NCBI GenBank assembly: GCA_028015245.1
Contig: CM051385.1
Coordinates: forward strand, 17,042,447 to 17,106,446
Direction of reading: 5' to 3'
Origin: Cardamine occulta
Taxonomy: Eukaryota; Streptophyta; Magnoliopsida; Brassicales; Brassicaceae
Length of the DNA: 64,000 nt
Below, piece by piece: positions 10,655 to 23,200 of the stretch. The notes under the pieces were generated by a model. That model was given only the letters and a program-made list of their open reading frames with translations. It was not told where the DNA came from and made no database searches. Positions within the stretch are counted from its first letter, which is position 1. Every line of letters starts with the position of its first letter. The position numbers and the translations under genes are program-made.

Positions 10655-13600
10655 ATGGAAGCTCTGAGTCACATTGGCATTGGCCTCTGCCCATTCCAAT
10701 TATCCCGATTACCACCGGCAACAAAGCTCCGTCGTAGCCACAACACCTCCACTATCTCTTCCGCTAGCAAATGGGCTGACCGTCTTCTCTCCGACTTCAA
10801 TTTCACCACCGATACATCCTCCGTTGCCACAACCACCGCCACCGCCACCGCCACTCTTATCTCTCCACCACCATCAATCGATCGTCCCGAACGTCACATT
10901 CCAATTCCAATCGATTTCTACCAAGTATTAGGAGCTCAGACTCATTTCTTAACCGATGGAATTAGAAGAGCATTTGAAGCTAGGGTTTCAAAACCGCCTC
11001 AATTCGGATTCAGTGACGAAGCTTTAATTAGCAGAAGACAAATTCTTCAAGCTGCTTGTGAAACTTTATCGAATCCTCGGTCTAGAAGAGAGTATAATGA
11101 AGGTCTTCTTGATAATGAAGAAGCTACAGTTATCACTGATGTTCCTTGGGAAAAAGTAAAGTTTTTAATTTTAGAATTTTTTTATTTTCATTTGATTCAC
11201 AAAGTGGAGAAATAAAGGAAAGAACTTTTATCTTACTGAAGGTTCCTGGTGCTCTCTGTGTATTGCAAGAAGCTGGTGAGACTGAGATTGTTCTTCGAGT
11301 AGGAGAAGCTTTGCTTAAAGAGAGGTTGCCTAAGTCTTTTAAGCAAGATGTGGTTTTAGTTATGGCCCTTGCATTTGTGGATATTTCGAGAGATGCAATG
11401 GCGTTGGAGCCACCTGATTTTATTACTGGTTATGAGTTTGTTGAGGAAGCTCTTAAGCTTTTGCAGGTAAATTGACTAGTTTTTACCGGCTATTTTGAGG
11501 TATTTGTAAGAAATTCTTTTGATTTGATACTTTGTTCTTGAGTCTTGTATAGGAAGAAGGAGCAAGTAGCCTTGCGCCAGATTTACGTGCACAAATTGAT
11601 GAGACTTTGGAAGAGATTACTCCGCGTTATGTCTTGGAGCTTCTTGGTTTACCGCTTGGTGATGAGTATGCAGCGAAAAGACTAAATGGTTTAAACGGTG
11701 TACGTAATATTTTGTGGTCTGTTGGAGGAGGTGGAGCATCAGCTGTTGTTGGGGGTTTAACGCGTGAAAAATTTATGAATGAGGCATTTTTACGAATGAC
11801 AGCAGCTGAGCAGGTGGTGCAGTTCAGATACTTTTTATCTTTTCTCTTTATCATGATTTAACTTAGGTTTCTCATTCTAAGATATGTTCTTGTGTTATAG
11901 GTTGATCTTTTTGTAGCAACCCCGAGCAATATTCCAGCAGAGTCATTTGAAGTTTACGAAGTTGCACTTGCACTTGTAGCTCAAGCTTTTATAGGTAAGA
12001 AGCCACACCTTTTACAGGATGCTGATAAGCAATTCCAGCAACTTCAGCAGGCTAAGGTAATGGCTATGGAGATTCCTGCAATGTTGTATGATACACGGAA
12101 TAATTGGGAGATAGACTTTTGTCTGGAAAGGGGACTCTGTGCGCTGCTCATAGGCAAAGTTGATGAATGCCGTATGTGGTTGGGCTTAGACAGTGAGGAT
12201 TCTCAATATAGGAATCCAGCTATTGTGGAGTTCGTCTTGGAGAATTCAAATCGTGATGACAATCATGATCTCCCTGGACTCTGCAAACTATTAGAGACTT
12301 GGTTGGCAGGAGTTGTCTTTCCTAGATTCAGAGACACGAAAGATAAAAACTTTAAACTTGGGGACTATTATGATGATCCCATGGTTTTGAGTTATTTAGA
12401 AAGAGTGGAGGTAGTTCAGGGTTCTCCTTTAGCTGCTGCTGCAGCTATGGCAAGAATGGGAGCCGAGCACGTGAAGGCTAGTGCTCTGCAGGCACTGCAG
12501 AAAGTTTTTCCTTCTCGCTATGCAGATGGAATCTCTGCTCAACCCATAGAAGCGCAAGAGACAGTGTTTTCTGTAGATCCGGTTGGTAACAAGGTAGGTC
12601 ATGATGGTGAGACTGCTGTTTTTATTGAAGAAGCTGAAAGAACCTCTGAGAACTTTGTTACAAATGATTATGCAATTGGAGCTGGGGTCTCAAAGAGTAG
12701 CGTTGATGCAATTACTGTTGAAAAAGGGTCTGTTGCTGATATGGTAAAGGATGCAAGTGTGAAGATCCTATCTGCTGGTGTGGCTATTGCAATGATTTCG
12801 CTGGTCAGCCAGAAGTATATCCCTCATAAAAGCAGCTCATCTATTCGGCGCAAGGATATGACTTCTTCTATGGCATCTGATGTTACTACCATAGGTATGG
12901 TTAAATTGTGCATTTTAATATAAGTTCATTGCACAAAATAAGCATGTTTTGTGAGCTTAGAACATATTTCGCTAGATATTTGGCAATTTCTCATGGGAGT
13001 TGTTAGAAATATTCCATTCCTTAACAGGAGATAAAGTAGTCCCAAAAGTTATCCCGAGTATTTGGAAGAGAGATTAACAGTTTGCTGAGTAGATTTCACT
13101 CTCAACTTGTTCCTAAAGTGCTTGAATTTTTTTGATCAAACTGTAGACAGTGATTTGAAGCTGTCGTGCACTGTATTTGGCATTTCTGTTTTGGATTACA
13201 AATTTTCCTACTGTGCTATGTCCAACTTTTCTTTTCATGGATTTTTTTTTCTTTGATTTAGGGTCAGTGAAAGCTGAGGACTCAGAAGCACTTCCCCGAA
13301 TGGATGCTAGGACTGCAGAGAGTCTAGTCTGCAAGTGGCAGAAGATAAAGTCTCAAGCTTTTGGGCATCATCACCGCATAGAATTGTTGCCAGAGGTAAG
13401 GGAATAAATCCACAATTCAATGAATTGTGCGAAAACTGGGGACCTGTTTGTAGTGATTGGAACTATGTCTGGTGCCACATTCATGATTCTGGTAATTTAT
13501 AGGTTTTGGATGGGCGAATGCTGAAGATCTGGACTGACAAAGCAGCTGAAAGAGCACAGCTCGGGTTGGTCTATGATTATACACTGTTGAAACTATCCGT

Positions 13601-13793
13601 TGACAGTGTGACTGTCTCAGCAGATGGAACCCGTGCTCTGATCGAAGCAACCCTGGAGGAGTCTGCTTGTCTATCTGATTTGGTTCATCCAGAAAACAAT
13701 GGTACAGACGTCAGAACCTACACAACAAGATATGAAGTTTTATGGTCAAAGTCAGGGTGGAAAATCACGGAAGGATCTGTTCTTGCATCCTAA
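10655..13793 (+). CDS. ARC6: ARC6, chloroplast division inner-envelope protein
   Basis: Six exons (10655-11155, 11242-11466, 11553-11813, 11901-12894, 13262-13395, 13503-13793) with GT..AG introns in phase give an 801-residue protein, the same length I recall for Arabidopsis ARC6. It starts MEALSHIGIGLCPFQLSRL, a Ser/Thr-rich plastid transit region. A J-domain-like segment follows (residues about 88-153, FYQVLGAQTHFLTDGIRRAF) without an HPD motif, as in other ARC6 proteins. One membrane segment lies near residues 615-635 (ILSAGVAIAMISLVSQ). The C-terminal domain (DGRMLKIWTDKAAERAQ to the end) is the intermembrane-space part that binds PDV2 in Arabidopsis. Known role: ARC6 spans the inner envelope and anchors and stabilises the FtsZ ring on the stromal side. 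No lesion seen. It is convergent with the KIN-7 gene; the stop codons are about 350 bp apart. Confidence 0.97.
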
Positions 13794-13955
13794 TATGCTC
13801 ATAGTAGCATACCTGAGCTTGGATATTATCGTTGTTTTGTAAATTCTCCATCTAAGTTAGTGTTTATAAATGAACAAAAAGATATTTTACGTCCTTGGCA
13901 GTCCCTCATCCTTGGTCTATATTATAACGTAAGTGCTACAATTCGGGATTCTTTT

Positions 13956-14245
13956 GCAATCAGGTTCAAGTTATGTCTTATAAATGTGCTCTGGTTATGA
14001 TCTGGGCAAGCGTATACCAGAGAACGATTTGGTAAATCTCCAGCCCGATGACTTTACATTCTCGGTTCTAGGTAACAAACTGAGGCCAAACATTTCTTTT
14101 GCAATCAGGTTCAAGTTATGTCTTATAAATGTGCTCTGGTTATGATCTGGGCAAGCGTATACCAGAGAACGATTTGGTAAATCTCCAGCCCGATGACTTT
14201 ACATTCTCGGTTCTAGGTAACAAACTGAGGCCAAACATTTCCTTT
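13956..14245. repeat. 145-bp tandem duplication between ARC6 and KIN-7
   Basis: 13956-14100 and 14101-14245 are nearly identical, starting GCAATCAGGTTCAAGTTATG and ending at ..CCAAACATTTC. The second copy contains the last codons and stop of the KIN-7 gene (stop at 14142-14140). The first copy therefore repeats the end of the coding region in its 3' UTR. Confidence 0.95.
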
Positions 14246-17200
14246 GGCATTCGATTTGGCTCAACAAATCCAAGCAGCTTAGCCACAAGAGAAGCACTCT
14301 CTTTTATGTGTTCTATGTCGTGGGTGTTGGTCCACAGTTTGTATGCCACTTGCAGGCATCTCTGCTTTGAATTCACCTCTACTCCCCATTTTTGGTAAAG
14401 TTCTATTCTCTGGCTCCCTGGAAATTTCTTTGGTATCTGTTTGGAAAGCCATTCCTTCTCGCGTGTGAGTGTCTTCACCATTTGTATCCTGATTAGATAC
14501 CAAAAAAATTGGTTAGCATAATACTTATAGGGATATGATTGATATTGATGAGACTTGTCGAAAAAGTGTCCCAGGAAAAAACCTTGATGTTTCTGGGTCA
14601 TTAGCTATCGTCTGCTTCAGAAAAGTTAGCCTTCTGAGTTCGACTTCCATATAAACGTAGTCAGACGGATCACCTTTGAAAAGCAAAAAGAAGTAGGTTC
14701 TATGAACCAATGGTACATTGCACACTGTCCAAAGCTCAATTATTTGCCTTTGCTGTCTCTCAAAGTCTGAAAAACTGCTTGTATATTGTCCATTAGCTAC
14801 TTGTACTTTCTCCAGGCGAGCCTCTGTGGAATCTGTTTCCTTACTTACTGCTTCGTCTACCTGCAATATGACATAATCCAATCTGAGAAAGAACGCAAGT
14901 TTTTGTCTCCCCAAGAAAGAGTTAGAAAGAAGAAAATTTCTCTTACAGAATCATCTTTTGATTGATCATTGGTGGCATCTGTGGTTTCTTCATTACGATT
15001 ATGAGTATTTGGCAATGCATTCTCGTTTCCTCTGCTGTTATTTGCAGTACTTTCTTGTCGCATGTCCATGTTTTCAGTTTTTGTGGGGGCATATGAAGTC
15101 TCGTAATCTAGCTCAGGTGTTGAGTCAATTGAGTGGTGCTTCCTTGCCATTTCTTCAAGCCCTGCTACAAATTCTTGAAAGCTATTGGCCCTCTCAAGAT
15201 CAGAGTCCTTCAGGCTACTCGCATCAACGGAAGTAGAACTATTAGAGCTCCCTGAATCAAAAGAAATGCTAGAAGTGTTGGAAGTCTTGCTTATGGGTTC
15301 TCCAGTAGACGCTTTTAACTCCTTAACCCTCCAGGCAGGTGACATATTGTTACTACCTTCCAAATTGTCAAACCAATAAGGAGATCTAGCACCCAAGAGA
15401 TTCTCTCTGCAACTTCGGCTTCTTTTGGTAGCAAAAAGATCTGGACTCTTATACTCTCTTCTGAAGGAGGGTGACTGTTGTGGTTCAGCTGTGTGCATAT
15501 TCATAAGGTATTCAATTTTCTTCTGCATCTCCTTAACTTTTTCTTTTAAAGCCATATAAGTACTGTTGTCAACATCATCTGTCACAATATTTTTGCAGAC
15601 AGATGATTCGTTATCATCTTTATCAGCGTCTTGAAGCAGTTTGTTGTCCCACTTATCTTCAGATGTCACATCCTCATCTAGCTTAGCACCATCGGGTGTT
15701 AACTCCACTTCGACTGTCTCTTCAGAGTGCTTCTTCGTAGGAAGTGAATTCAACTCAAAGTCTTCCTTTAATTTCTGCTCTGACTGATCATCTTCTTCTT
15801 TATCTGAGCATTGCTCTGTTTGATTTGTGGAAGGACTCATTTTCCTTTCTTCTTTCTTCGTATGTTCGCCTTCCTTCACAGATTCCTGTGTTTCTTGAAC
15901 TTCAACTGATGGACTCATCTCCAAATCCAAGTTCTTTAAATTTAGCTCATATGTCTCAGGCTTAGCATCTAGACACAACTCTACATCTATTGTTTTCAAT
16001 GGTAAGTCAACATTTTTAATTACTGCAGGCATACGGATCTCCGTGTCTTCATTCTTGTCTTTCTCATTACCGATAAAAGAGTTATAGCTTTGTTCGTATT
16101 CTGGAGCTGATAAAGTTTCTTCCTTTCTAGGTGAGAGAACCTCAGAAATAGCGTTCTTATCAACAATGTCGTCTGATGAGTCATGGCTTTCGACTATCGT
16201 TGCTTGTCCACTACTCTGCTCACCTTCAGCTTCAATGCATCTAACTTCTGTGTATGCATCTTCCGGTTTTTCACCGGTTCTTTGAACTATCTCCTCCCAG
16301 CCATCATACAGGTTGAGCCTTGAAAATTGAGGAGTATTATCATCAAGCAAGAAATCATCTTCTTCAGAATTTTCTAAAAACTCAAAGTTCCTCTCAGTTA
16401 AATTATTAATGATGCTTGGTTCACCAATATCTGTTGAATCATAGCTTCGTCTTCGGAAATCTGCATCAAAGTCCATGGAACTAAACACGGATTGTTCATC
16501 CATCCTAGAAGACCGCTCTTCTGCTGTTGATTTAAGTAAATTCTCTACCCGAGATTGAGCTACATCTCGCTCCCATTTTAATTCTTTCATTTGTTCCTCC
16601 ATCTGCAGTTTGTGATTAGAAGTTTCAAATATTGAGTAAGATTTTTTAGTAGAAAAAGGAGAGCAATGTAAAAAGAAGCATTCAAGAGAGTGAACTCACT
16701 TTTGCAATCACTTCTTCTTTCTGTTTCAGCAAAGAATAGAAGTCAGAGCCTGCAGAAGAAGCAGATCCTAATTTCTGTAACTCATTCTCCATTCGAGCTA
16801 GTTCCTGTTGCAGCTGCCTCACCAAAGCCTTCTCAGACACAACGAGATTGACCTGTGCATTTGTTGTCACCTCTTTAGCACAGGTTGCAAAAAGAAGGGT
16901 GTTTCTTGACTGTTCAACATGGCTACGAGCAGGGCTCATTGTGCATATGATAGCTGTTCTTGCATTCCCACCCAAAGAGTTCTGAAGGATTCGAGTTAGC
17001 TTTGAGTCTCTCTACGGTATGTGCCCCTTTTTACCTTTACTGCACTTCAAAATAATTAAACTGTTTGTTAAAACGCCCTCTCTTTGGTAAAAGAGGAATT
17101 TGCTATGTTACAAAAACGAACCTTAGTTTGCGGATGACAGTTCCAAGAGTAAGTAAACTCCGGTTTATATGACAACCTTCTTTCAATATGGTACCAGCAG

Positions 17201-18540
17201 ATAAAGTCTGAGAAGCACGTTCACTTCCAGCCAGATCAACAAAGCACTTGAGAGGCAGAGAATCAAAAACACTTGTCATCAGAGAAAGAAAGATTTCAAA
17301 AGCTTAGTTAATCAAAACACTATACGCATTTTAGTTATATAATACCACTGACGCTGCAAGAGTGCTGGAGTTTTCAGGAGAATAGTCTCGACCAGAGCTT
17401 TCAATCGTCTGCAGGAAATGCATTGTTTAGCATAGCGAGAATAAAAAGCTAGAACCGAAGAAAAAAAGATTGAGCAGTTGAGATTACAAGTCGGAGAATC
17501 TGATGTGATCTGGAGCTAGTTTCATTCAAGGAGGTCTCTCCAATCTTCCTCTGAGCTGCAACAACACTGGTACATTAGTTAAAATTCAACTTATCATCCA
17601 TTGCAAAAACTATAAGCCCGGCGTGTTACTCACCCTCACAGACTGAAAGAAGCTCCTGTAGATTAGCTCTGTCTCGGATGGTCTCTTCAATAAGTTTTTC
17701 AACGACGGTTCCTCTCTGGTGAAGCAAGCATATGGAAATGAGTGGGTCTAACACAATATGAGAGAATCTATGACATAATATGCAAAAGCAACTGTGGTAA
17801 CCTCTGGATCATCGAGAAGCCTCAACTGATTATTATCTCCACTTAGGAGATCCCTTACAGCTTCATTGTAGATCTCGATTGCACAGAATTTGAGAATGAA
17901 TTTACGTTCTTTATGCTGAAAAAGCGAAGAAGAAGAAGAGCGGTTTGGTTGGTACTTATCAAGGAAGAAACCAGGGAGAGATGTCAATGGCTCAGGGTTT
18001 TTTGTTCAAACCTTTTCAATGTAACAAAAAATGTCATCCATTGCGAATTCAGTGATGCCACACATTGTGTATGTCTTCCCACTGCTTGTCTGTCCATATG
18101 CGAAAATGCTCGCTGCAAAACCAAATGAGTCAAACCAAATTCATCGGTACAAAGAAAAAGCAGATCATAATCGTTAAGGTTGTTCTTTGTTACAATTGAT
18201 TCCGTTGAGTACACAAAGAGCAACCTCTTTGGCTCCATCTTCATAGACTTGTTTCGTGGGGGAATCGAATCCAAACATTCTGTCCGTAAATTTCAAAACT
18301 TGTTTTGTTAGCATCATTATTTATACAATGGCTAATATAGTGTTGAATAGTTTTGAATATCTTACCAAATGTATAGGTAGAGGGAAAGAGAGATCTCTCA
18401 GGCAAGTTATTGTTGCATATTATAGTTGTGTTGTTGACACATTCCCAATCGCAGATATCATTCCTTGTCTTCTCCTTCTCGTTCCGTGGCCTTACCCTTA
18501 CAGAAACCAATATGTTCTCTCCTTTTCCGCCACTCACCAT
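14140..18540 (-). pseudogene. KIN-7 (NACK-type) kinesin, near-complete but with two lesions
   Basis: Twelve exons on the minus strand: 18540-18366, 18283-18194, 18112-18012, 17915-17802, 17715-17634, 17555-17488, 17408-17346, 17246-17122, 17039-16700, 16602-14947, 14860-14583, 14488-14140. Phases match throughout and give 1,147 codons. The motor domain shows VSVRVRPRNEKEK, the P-loop FAYGQTSSGKTYTM, switch I-like NETSSRSH and switch II DLAGSE. The long C-terminal part ends in the NACK/DUF3490 domain (EARLEKVQVANGQY, WLSKQIPKKF). Two lesions are seen: TAG at 17014-17012 (codon 282) replaces the Tyr of GHIPYRDSKLTR, and the acceptor of intron 1 reads ACGG at 18287-18284 where AG is needed. Position and order match At5g42490. 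KIN-7 proteins act at the phragmoplast and on microtubules. It is either a recent pseudogene or a truncated product, unless both sites are sequence errors. Confidence 0.85.
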
Positions 18541-18610
18541 TCTCTAACTCTTCCTTTCTTCAATACCTTAGTACCGGAAAATGCAGCAATTGGAATCTCT
18601 TGCTTCTGAA

Positions 18611-18634
18611 GGAGAGAGAGAGAGAGAGAGAGAA
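18611..18634. repeat. (GA)n microsatellite upstream of the KIN-7 gene
   Basis: About ten GA units 70-95 bp upstream of the KIN-7 ATG, probably in its 5' leader. GA repeats are the binding sites of BPC proteins such as BPC6 (28188-29337); any use here is inference. Confidence 0.7.
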
Positions 18635-18639
18635 ATGTT

Positions 18640-20080
18640 TAGATTGAGAAGCAAATGGATTTAGGAATGGAAGAAGATATAATTAGAAGGCATGAACAAA
18701 AAGAATCTGTATTTAGAAGAAAGAATGAGTCAGGTAAAATACCAAAATGGATGAAAGGCTTATTGGGGTTTCTTCTTCCTCAAACAAACATATATATATT
18801 CTCTAAAACCTAAATTAAGAATGCGGACAGATGTACACGTTTACTCCTTGGCTAACGGCACAAATCTATGACCTGTTTCAGCTCTTACACACGGGCCAAA
18901 ATGGTATCCAATCAAAAGATTGAAAACCATTTATGCATTGCCTTTGTCAAAACAAAACTTAGAGCATTGGTGCCAATATTTCCACATCCTTTCACAAAAA
19001 CATAAAACATCCTTGCTTTAACAACAAATTCTTTTTTACTAACATAAAACTTTCATTTGATATTTAGTTTGTAAGAGCATGATTAATGGGAGGTTCTGGA
19101 GGGGTTCTTAAGATTAAAAAAATATAAAGTGCATTGGTAAACGTGTTTTAAGAACCGATTCTTAAATAAGAGTTTTTAGAATCACTTTCTTAATTTTAAG
19201 AACCCTTCCACCTCGATTTGCACCTCTAATATTCTGATTTCTTTAAACATGCTTTTGTTTGAAGATAATTACAAAATAGGCATAAATTGAGGAATGACTT
19301 CCGGAAAAAGCCACTTCCTTCCTTGCCACTTCCATATCGTGAATTGATTGATTTGCCCTAAGTTCAGCTAAAGCTTCTCTTTAGTCCTCTTTCATAAAAA
19401 TCCAACTTAATTTTTTCAACCCAGAGATACGCAGAATATTTCCTATTAGATTTTGATCTCCTGTGATCATTTCACTTCTCATAATCGGAATCCGAAGCCA
19501 TGGATTCACCAGTCTCTTCTTCTAGTAGCCTAGTCGTAGATTTTAATCTTCAGTTCCTCTTCCGATGGCTGCCTCCGATGTCGTCTTTGGTGCCAGATCG
19601 ATGCTTCTAGCTGCTTCGCCTCGGAGTGACGCTTCTTTGCCTCTCAAGCTAAATCTGCCCCGCCATTGCTTAGAACTACTGTTAGAAGAATGCTTTCTCC
19701 TCTCCGGCCAGTCTGATGAGCCTCTAGTTTATACTCAGAAGTGTATAGAACTGCTGATCATATTTTGATTGATTTTGCATCCAGAAGTGATTTAATTTTA
19801 TAATTAAATGAATGTTATATACATTATAATTTTAAATCATTTCTTTTAATGCCATATTTGTCTTTAATGAATTCAAAAATTTAGTTATATTTCTAATGAC
19901 ATTTGTTATAATATTTTATACTTGTAAGTTTATTTTTAAAAATATACTTTCATAATAATAATAATAATATTAGGATAATACAAAACAATTTCTGTAACTA
20001 TTATCTACGCTAATAGTTGTAATCATAAACAAACATTATGTTTACCGTGATAGCGAAAAAAAAAATCAAAAATTTAGTAT
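18640..20080. other. Spacer with MITE-like sequence and a short ORF relic
   Basis: 19077-19226 (GAGCATGATTAATGGGAGG ... TTAAGAACCC) resembles short non-autonomous elements that carry TTCTTAA/TTAAGAA inverted motifs. 19500-19768 has two overlapping short plus-strand frames, one from 19500 (MDSPVSSSSSLVVDFN) and one from 19565 (MAASDVVFGARSMLLAASP). They look like a former gene start, but I recognise no family. The rest is AT-rich. Confidence 0.35.
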
Positions 20081-20081
20081 T

Positions 20082-20262
20082 TGTTATAATTATATTATAT
20101 TTGAGTGTATGTATATGTATATGAATCGTAAATTATAGAAGGTATTAACTTTTTATAGGAGAGAAGATGAGAGAGAAGGAATGCAGAAATGAGAGCACTT
20201 TTATATTATCGAGAATGTGCTGAAGTATGAAAATTGCATTGTACAACAATTACAATACATTT
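20082..20262 (-). repeat. 3' terminal repeat of the copia element (decayed)
   Basis: Direct-repeat partner of 26392-26578. Both contain TTATAATTATATTATAT, GTATATGTATATGAATC and ACAACAATTA.AATAC in the same order. As the element reads on the minus strand, this is its 3' LTR. Exact ends were not resolved. Confidence 0.6.
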
Positions 20263-20299
20263 ATTTATATAGAGTAAAAGAGTGCACGCTCTTACTCAA

Positions 20300-23200
20300 A
20301 CGATTATGATCACATTCTATATGTCTCGTTGATGACGCATTCCAATATTATGGATATGCTTTCTGAATATCAAGGTGTGTAATGATTTTGTGCAGAGATC
20401 TGCAGCATTTTCAGATGATCGAACATATTTCACTTCAATTTCTTTGTTCTTTTCAAGCTCTTGGATATAAGAAAAGAACTTCGGAGGATATGTTTAGCTC
20501 TGTCACTTTTGATATATCATTCCTTTGTCTGGGCAACACAAGCAAAATTATTTTCGAATAAGATAGTTGATTTTGTGTTTACACGGATTCCACTACTTGA
20601 TTGAATATGTTGGCTTATTGATCTTACCAATACGCATCCCCTACTAGCCTCATGGAGACCGATGGGTTCATCTATGATTTGAAGAGGTGACTACAAGTGT
20701 TTGTTTCTTAGAATGCTAGGATATAGTGGTGTCCCCAATCGTGAAAACATATCTAGTTTATGATCGTGATTTGTAGGGATCTGATAAATATTCCGCATCT
20801 GCGGAACCAACCATTTGACCCATTGAGTTTTTAGGAAAAAATAATCCTAAATTGATAGTCCCTTGAAGTCAGCGAAAGACTTTTTTAATCCCATTCCAAT
20901 GTCTTTGAGTAGGGGACGAACTGAATCTCGCTAAGTGATTATGGTATGTCGGGTCAAGTGCAATTCGCAAGGTACTTCAGAGCTCCAATTGCACTTAGAT
21001 ACGGTACTTGTGGACCAAGTATCTCTTCGTGGCCAGAAATGATCATTTTCAACATTAAGTGATCTTGCAACCATCAGTGTACTAAGAGGATTTGCTTTAT
21101 TCATATTAAAGTGTTTTAATACTCTTTTAGTGTATGTAGACTGGTATACAAATATTCCCTTGTGAGAATGTTCAATTTATAAACCAAGACAAAAAAATTT
21201 CTGTCCTAGATATTTCATCTCAAATTCTCTTTTTAAATAGTTTGTTGCTTTCTGTATTTCCTCTTGAGTTCCGATGACATTTAGATTATCAACATATACC
21301 GTGATAATTACAAATTCGGATGGTGATTTCTTTATGAAAACATATGGGCATATATGATTGTTCACATATCCTTCTTTTTCTAAATGTTCACTGAGATAGT
21401 TATACCACATCCATCCAGATTTTTTTAACCCATATAATGATCTTTACAATTTTATTGCACATAACTCTTTAGGTTTGGATTTTAATGTTTCCGACATCTT
21501 GAATCCATCGGAGATTCTCATATAGATATTAGTATTTAATAACCCATATAAATATGCTGTAACAACATCCATTAGATGCATTTTTAAATTTTCATTAGCC
21601 GCAAGACTCATTAGAAATCTGAACGTGATTGCATCCATAACGGGGGAATATGTTTCTTCGTAATCAATTCCGGGCCTTTGGAAAAACCCTTGGGACACAA
21701 GATGAGCTTTGTACCTCATAATCTCATTTTTCTCGTTATGTTTTCAGACAAAACCCCATTTATAACCAACGGGTTTCACACCTTTAGGTGTGAGCACTAT
21801 AGGTCTGAATACATTCCTTTTGTTGAGTGAATCAAGTTCAACTTGTATTGCATTTTTCCATTTTAACCAATCATGTCTCTTATGATATTTATATACAGAC
21901 TTTGGTTTTAGATCTTCATTTTTTTCTTTTCCTTTGAAACAAGATATGAGAAAAACGTCATCAATGTCATCCATTTTATTTCTATTCCACATTTTTTCAC
22001 TTTGGATATAATTGATAGAAATCTCATGATTTTCTTCAGATTCAAGATGTCCCATATTTTTGTCAGGATCATGATTTGTCTTTTCCTATATTATTTCTGT
22101 TATTGTGGGAACATCATATTTTTGAACTTCCTTTCTCTTTCTAGGACTTTTTTCCTTAGAACCAATTGGTCTACCATGCTTCAAGCGTGTTTGAGAGTTA
22201 TGTCTATCCCTTACTTTTCACGTTCTTGTGGAATTTCTATTCAAGCAAGAGCATTTGCAGCTGGTATATATGGCTTAGTTACTGTCTTAGTATCTGCAAA
22301 TGCATCAGGTAATTGATTTGCTATACTTTGCAAATGCATTATTCACCTAACTTCTAGTTCTGATCGCCTTGAAGGGGGATCAAGGTGTAATAGTGATGGC
22401 ACACACCATTTTATATCATTATCTACCCTTTTATTCTATCCCCTAGAACTGGAAATTTTTTTTCATCAAAATGATAATCGGCAAAACGTGCCGTAAATAC
22501 ATCATCAGTCTAAGGTTTTAGGTCTCTTATAATTGATGGAGAATCACAACCAACATATAGTCTCAACCTTTTTTGTGGTCCCATCTTAGTGCGTTATGGA
22601 GGGGCAATACCGCACAACCAAAGATTTTTAAATGAGATATTTGGCTTTCGACCAAAAGCTAAATGTAATAGGGGAGTACTTATAATATGCACTTGGCCTT
22701 ATACGAATTAGTGTTTCTGCATGCAGAATAGCGTGTCCCCATACTGAGGTTGGGAGTTTTGATCTCATAATCAATGGTCTCGCAATCAGTTGCAGATATT
22801 TGATTAATGATTTAGTCAAACCATTTTGTGTGTGAACATGTGCTACAGGATGTTCAATATTTATTCTCGTTACCATGCAATAATCATTAATTGCTTGAAA
22901 TGTGAACTCACCAGCATTATCTAGTCTAACTCATTAATTAGAAAAATGAACTCTTAGTTTGATTATCTGAGTTAGAAATCTCGCAAATGCCACATTTTGA
23001 GATGATAACAGATAAACATGTGACCATCTACTAGCCGCATCTATCATTACCATAAAATAATAGAATGGTCCATAGGGTGGATGTATAAGTCCACAAATAT
23101 CGCCTTGAATCCTTTCAAGGATCTTTGGTAACTCTTTATCAATTTTGGACGGTGATGGCCTTATGATCAATTTACCCAGAGAACATGCAACACATGTCAT

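Noticed and set aside
10669..10854. Minus-strand and alternative plus-strand frames over ARC6 exon 1
   Set aside because: They overlap the well-supported ARC6 coding exon in other frames and show no family features.
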